From Pseudoramibacter porci (GTDB taxonomy: Bacteria > Bacillota > Clostridia > Eubacteriales > Eubacteriaceae), in assembly GCF_009696145.1 (NCBI RefSeq), contig NZ_VUMO01000001.1:124001-188000 (forward strand): a stretch of 64,000 nucleotides of DNA. Reading direction: 5' to 3'. The notes under the pieces are model-generated. The model had not been told where the DNA came from. It searched no databases and worked only from the letters and a program-made list of their open reading frames with translations. Positions 62,844 through 64,000 of the stretch are shown here, one piece after another. The number at the start of each line of letters is the position of its first letter. Positions within the stretch are counted from its first letter, which is position 1. A program made the position numbers and the translations under genes.

Positions 62844-63896
62844 ATGAAAGATCGGATTATCACAACAGAATTTTCAGAGCCGGATGTTGAGATCGAGCAC
62901 TCACTGAGACCCCAAAATCTCAATGAGTACATTGGTCAGAAACGGGTTAAAAAGCAAATGGGTATTTTTATCAATGCGGCAAAGAAACGCGGAGAGCCGC
63001 TTGATCACGTGTTGCTCTACGGCCCGCCAGGATTGGGCAAGACGACGCTGGCCAATATTATTGCCAATGAAATGGGGACGAAAATCCGCATTACATCAGG
63101 TCCGGCCATTGAAAAACCGGGAGATCTCGCTTCGATTTTAACAACACTCAAGGCTGGCGATGTGCTGTTCATTGACGAAATTCACCGAATGCAGCGGCAG
63201 GTCGAAGAAGTGCTTTATCCAGCGATGGAAGATTTCGCGCTCGACATCATCATCGGGAAGGGGCCGGGTGCGAAGAGCATTCGTCTTGATTTACCGAAAT
63301 TTACTTTAGTTGGCGCGACGACCCGAGCGGGGCAGCTGACGGCGCCGCTGCGTGACCGGTTCGGCGTCGTACAGCGTCTGGAGCTGTATGCACCGGATGA
63401 ACTGGCATCGATTATCAAACGCTCTGCCGGCATTTTGGGCATCGGCATTGACGATGCGGGTGCGAGAGAATTGGCCCGCCGTTCTCGGGGAACACCGCGT
63501 GTGGCGAATCGATTGCTTAAACGGGTCCGCGACTACGCCGAAATGGAGAGTGAAGGCGTCATTGATCTGGAAACGGCCCAAAAAGCTCTAACCTTATTTG
63601 AAGTGGACGACGTGGGTCTGGACGAAAACGACAGATTGATGCTCAGGACGATCGCTGAGAAGTTCGACGGCGGCCCGGTGGGGCTCAACACGCTGGCGGC
63701 ATCGATCGGCGAAGAGTCCAACACGATCGAGGAAGTCTACGAGCCTTATCTGATGCAGCTGGGATTTCTGGCCAGGACGCCGAGCGGGCGTGTGATCACC
63801 TCGGCGGGCTGCGCGCATTTAGGACTGAAGGCTGCACAGGCCCCAGCCAATCAAATTAGTCTGGAGGAATTGACCAATCATGATGAAGAAATCTGA
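62844..63896 (+). CDS. ruvB: Holliday junction branch migration ATPase RuvB
   Basis: RuvB is the hexameric AAA+ motor for branch migration. The 350-residue protein has [13 protein letters not shown], Walker [12 protein letters not shown], Walker B LFIDEIHR, sensor [18 protein letters not shown] and a C-terminal winged helix ending with LGRTPSGR-like [10 protein letters not shown]. Its last 17 bases overlap the queA start. The resolvase partner RecU is encoded at 45.7 kb. Confidence 0.97.
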   Translation: MKDRIITTEFSEPDVEIEHSLRPQNLNEYIGQKRVKKQMGIFINAAKKRGEPLDHVLLYGPPGLGKTTLANIIANEMGTKIRITSGPAIEKPGDLASILTTLKAGDVLFIDEIHRMQRQVEEVLYPAMEDFALDIIIGKGPGAKSIRLDLPKFTLVGATTRAGQLTAPLRDRFGVVQRLELYAPDELASIIKRSAGILGIGIDDAGARELARRSRGTPRVANRLLKRVRDYAEMESEGVIDLETAQKALTLFEVDDVGLDENDRLMLRTIAEKFDGGPVGLNTLAASIGEESNTIEEVYEPYLMQLGFLARTPSGRVITSAGCAHLGLKAAQAPANQISLEELTNHDEEI

Positions 63897-64000
63897 TTTT
63901 TATTACGATCTGCCGGAAGCATTAATCGCCCAGACACCGGCGGAAAAGCGGGATATGTCGCGATTGATGGTCATTAATCGCAAGACAGATCAAATAGAAG
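63880..64000 (+). CDS. queA: tRNA preQ1 ribosyltransferase-isomerase QueA, N-terminal part
   Basis: Only the first 40 residues are in the window. [29 protein letters not shown] is represented here by its start (SDFYYDLPE) and AQTPAEKRD, both diagnostic for QueA, which builds epoxyqueuosine in tRNA from SAM. ATG 63880 and 63883 are both possible. It overlaps ruvB, a common ruvA-ruvB-queA order in Firmicutes. Confidence 0.9.
   Translation, partial: MMKKSDFYYDLPEALIAQTPAEKRDMSRLMVINRKTDQIE

Overview
The window reads as a chromosomal segment of an anaerobic, Gram-positive Firmicute of the Eubacteriales. The evidence is MurT/GatD, RecU, LuxS, ThyX, a large-type PurC, CCA-encoding tRNA genes, strong AGGAGG-type ribosome binding sites, [FeFe]-hydrogenase maturases and a ferredoxin-type aldo/keto reductase. 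Base composition looks near 50% GC. A relative of Pseudoramibacter/Eubacteriaceae is my best guess, but this rests on general gene content and not on a marker-gene comparison. Gene density is high, and no insertion sequence, phage or CRISPR array was seen.

Layout. 1-9.9 kb: the 3' end of recO, an Asp/Tyr-rich membrane protein, a frameshifted pepD, an HdeD-like protein, mnmA, a double-Nudix protein, a macro-domain protein, a GDSL hydrolase, a HAD phosphatase, a thioesterase and an aldo/keto reductase. 10-18.2 kb: a ClC antiporter, a CPA2 antiporter, tRNA-Leu, aroK, aroD, a CtpE-like P-type ATPase and a TVP38 protein. 18.3-33.6 kb: one long, translationally coupled, rightward operon holding a nitrogenase-like H-D-K triplet, hypF-hypC-hypD-hypE, a TM1266-type regulator, a second H-D-K triplet, hydF and hydE. 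A zinc-ribbon Nudix gene and a ThpR-KptA fusion follow. 33.6-37.5 kb: an FMN riboswitch and ribD-ribE-ribBA-ribH. 37.5-43.7 kb: purC, thrB and thrC leftward, diverging from hom and lysC. 43.7-49.9 kb: thyX, a YgjP-like metalloprotein, luxS, recU, an rluA-type gene, an aberrant class II aldolase, tRNA-Thr, dut and a HIRAN-type protein. 49.9-54 kb: a four-carbon sugar-acid operon with a GntR regulator and an alcohol dehydrogenase remnant. 54.2-57.2 kb: an iron-siderophore/cobalamin-type ABC importer. 57.4-64 kb: a Y-family polymerase, murT-gatD, a methyltransferase, five tRNA genes, ruvA, ruvB and the start of queA.

The most striking system is the 18.5-32.0 kb operon. HypC, HypD, HypE and HypF build an iron centre with CN and CO ligands for [NiFe]-hydrogenase, and HydE and HydF act in H-cluster assembly. 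Here both sets are interleaved with two different nitrogenase-like reductases. The operon contains no hydrogenase subunit, no nickel-insertion genes (hypA, hypB) and no hydG. Nearly every gene overlaps or abuts the next, and a consensus promoter lies just upstream. My inference is a dedicated system for making or reducing an organometallic iron cofactor, with nitrogenase-like ATP-driven electron transfer as part of the pathway. The product and target cannot be read from the sequence.

Other notable items are the fusion of a 2H phosphoesterase with a Tpt1/KptA RNA 2'-phosphotransferase, a class II aldolase homologue that has lost metal-ligand residues, a probable internal translation start inside lysC, and a single-base frameshift in pepD.
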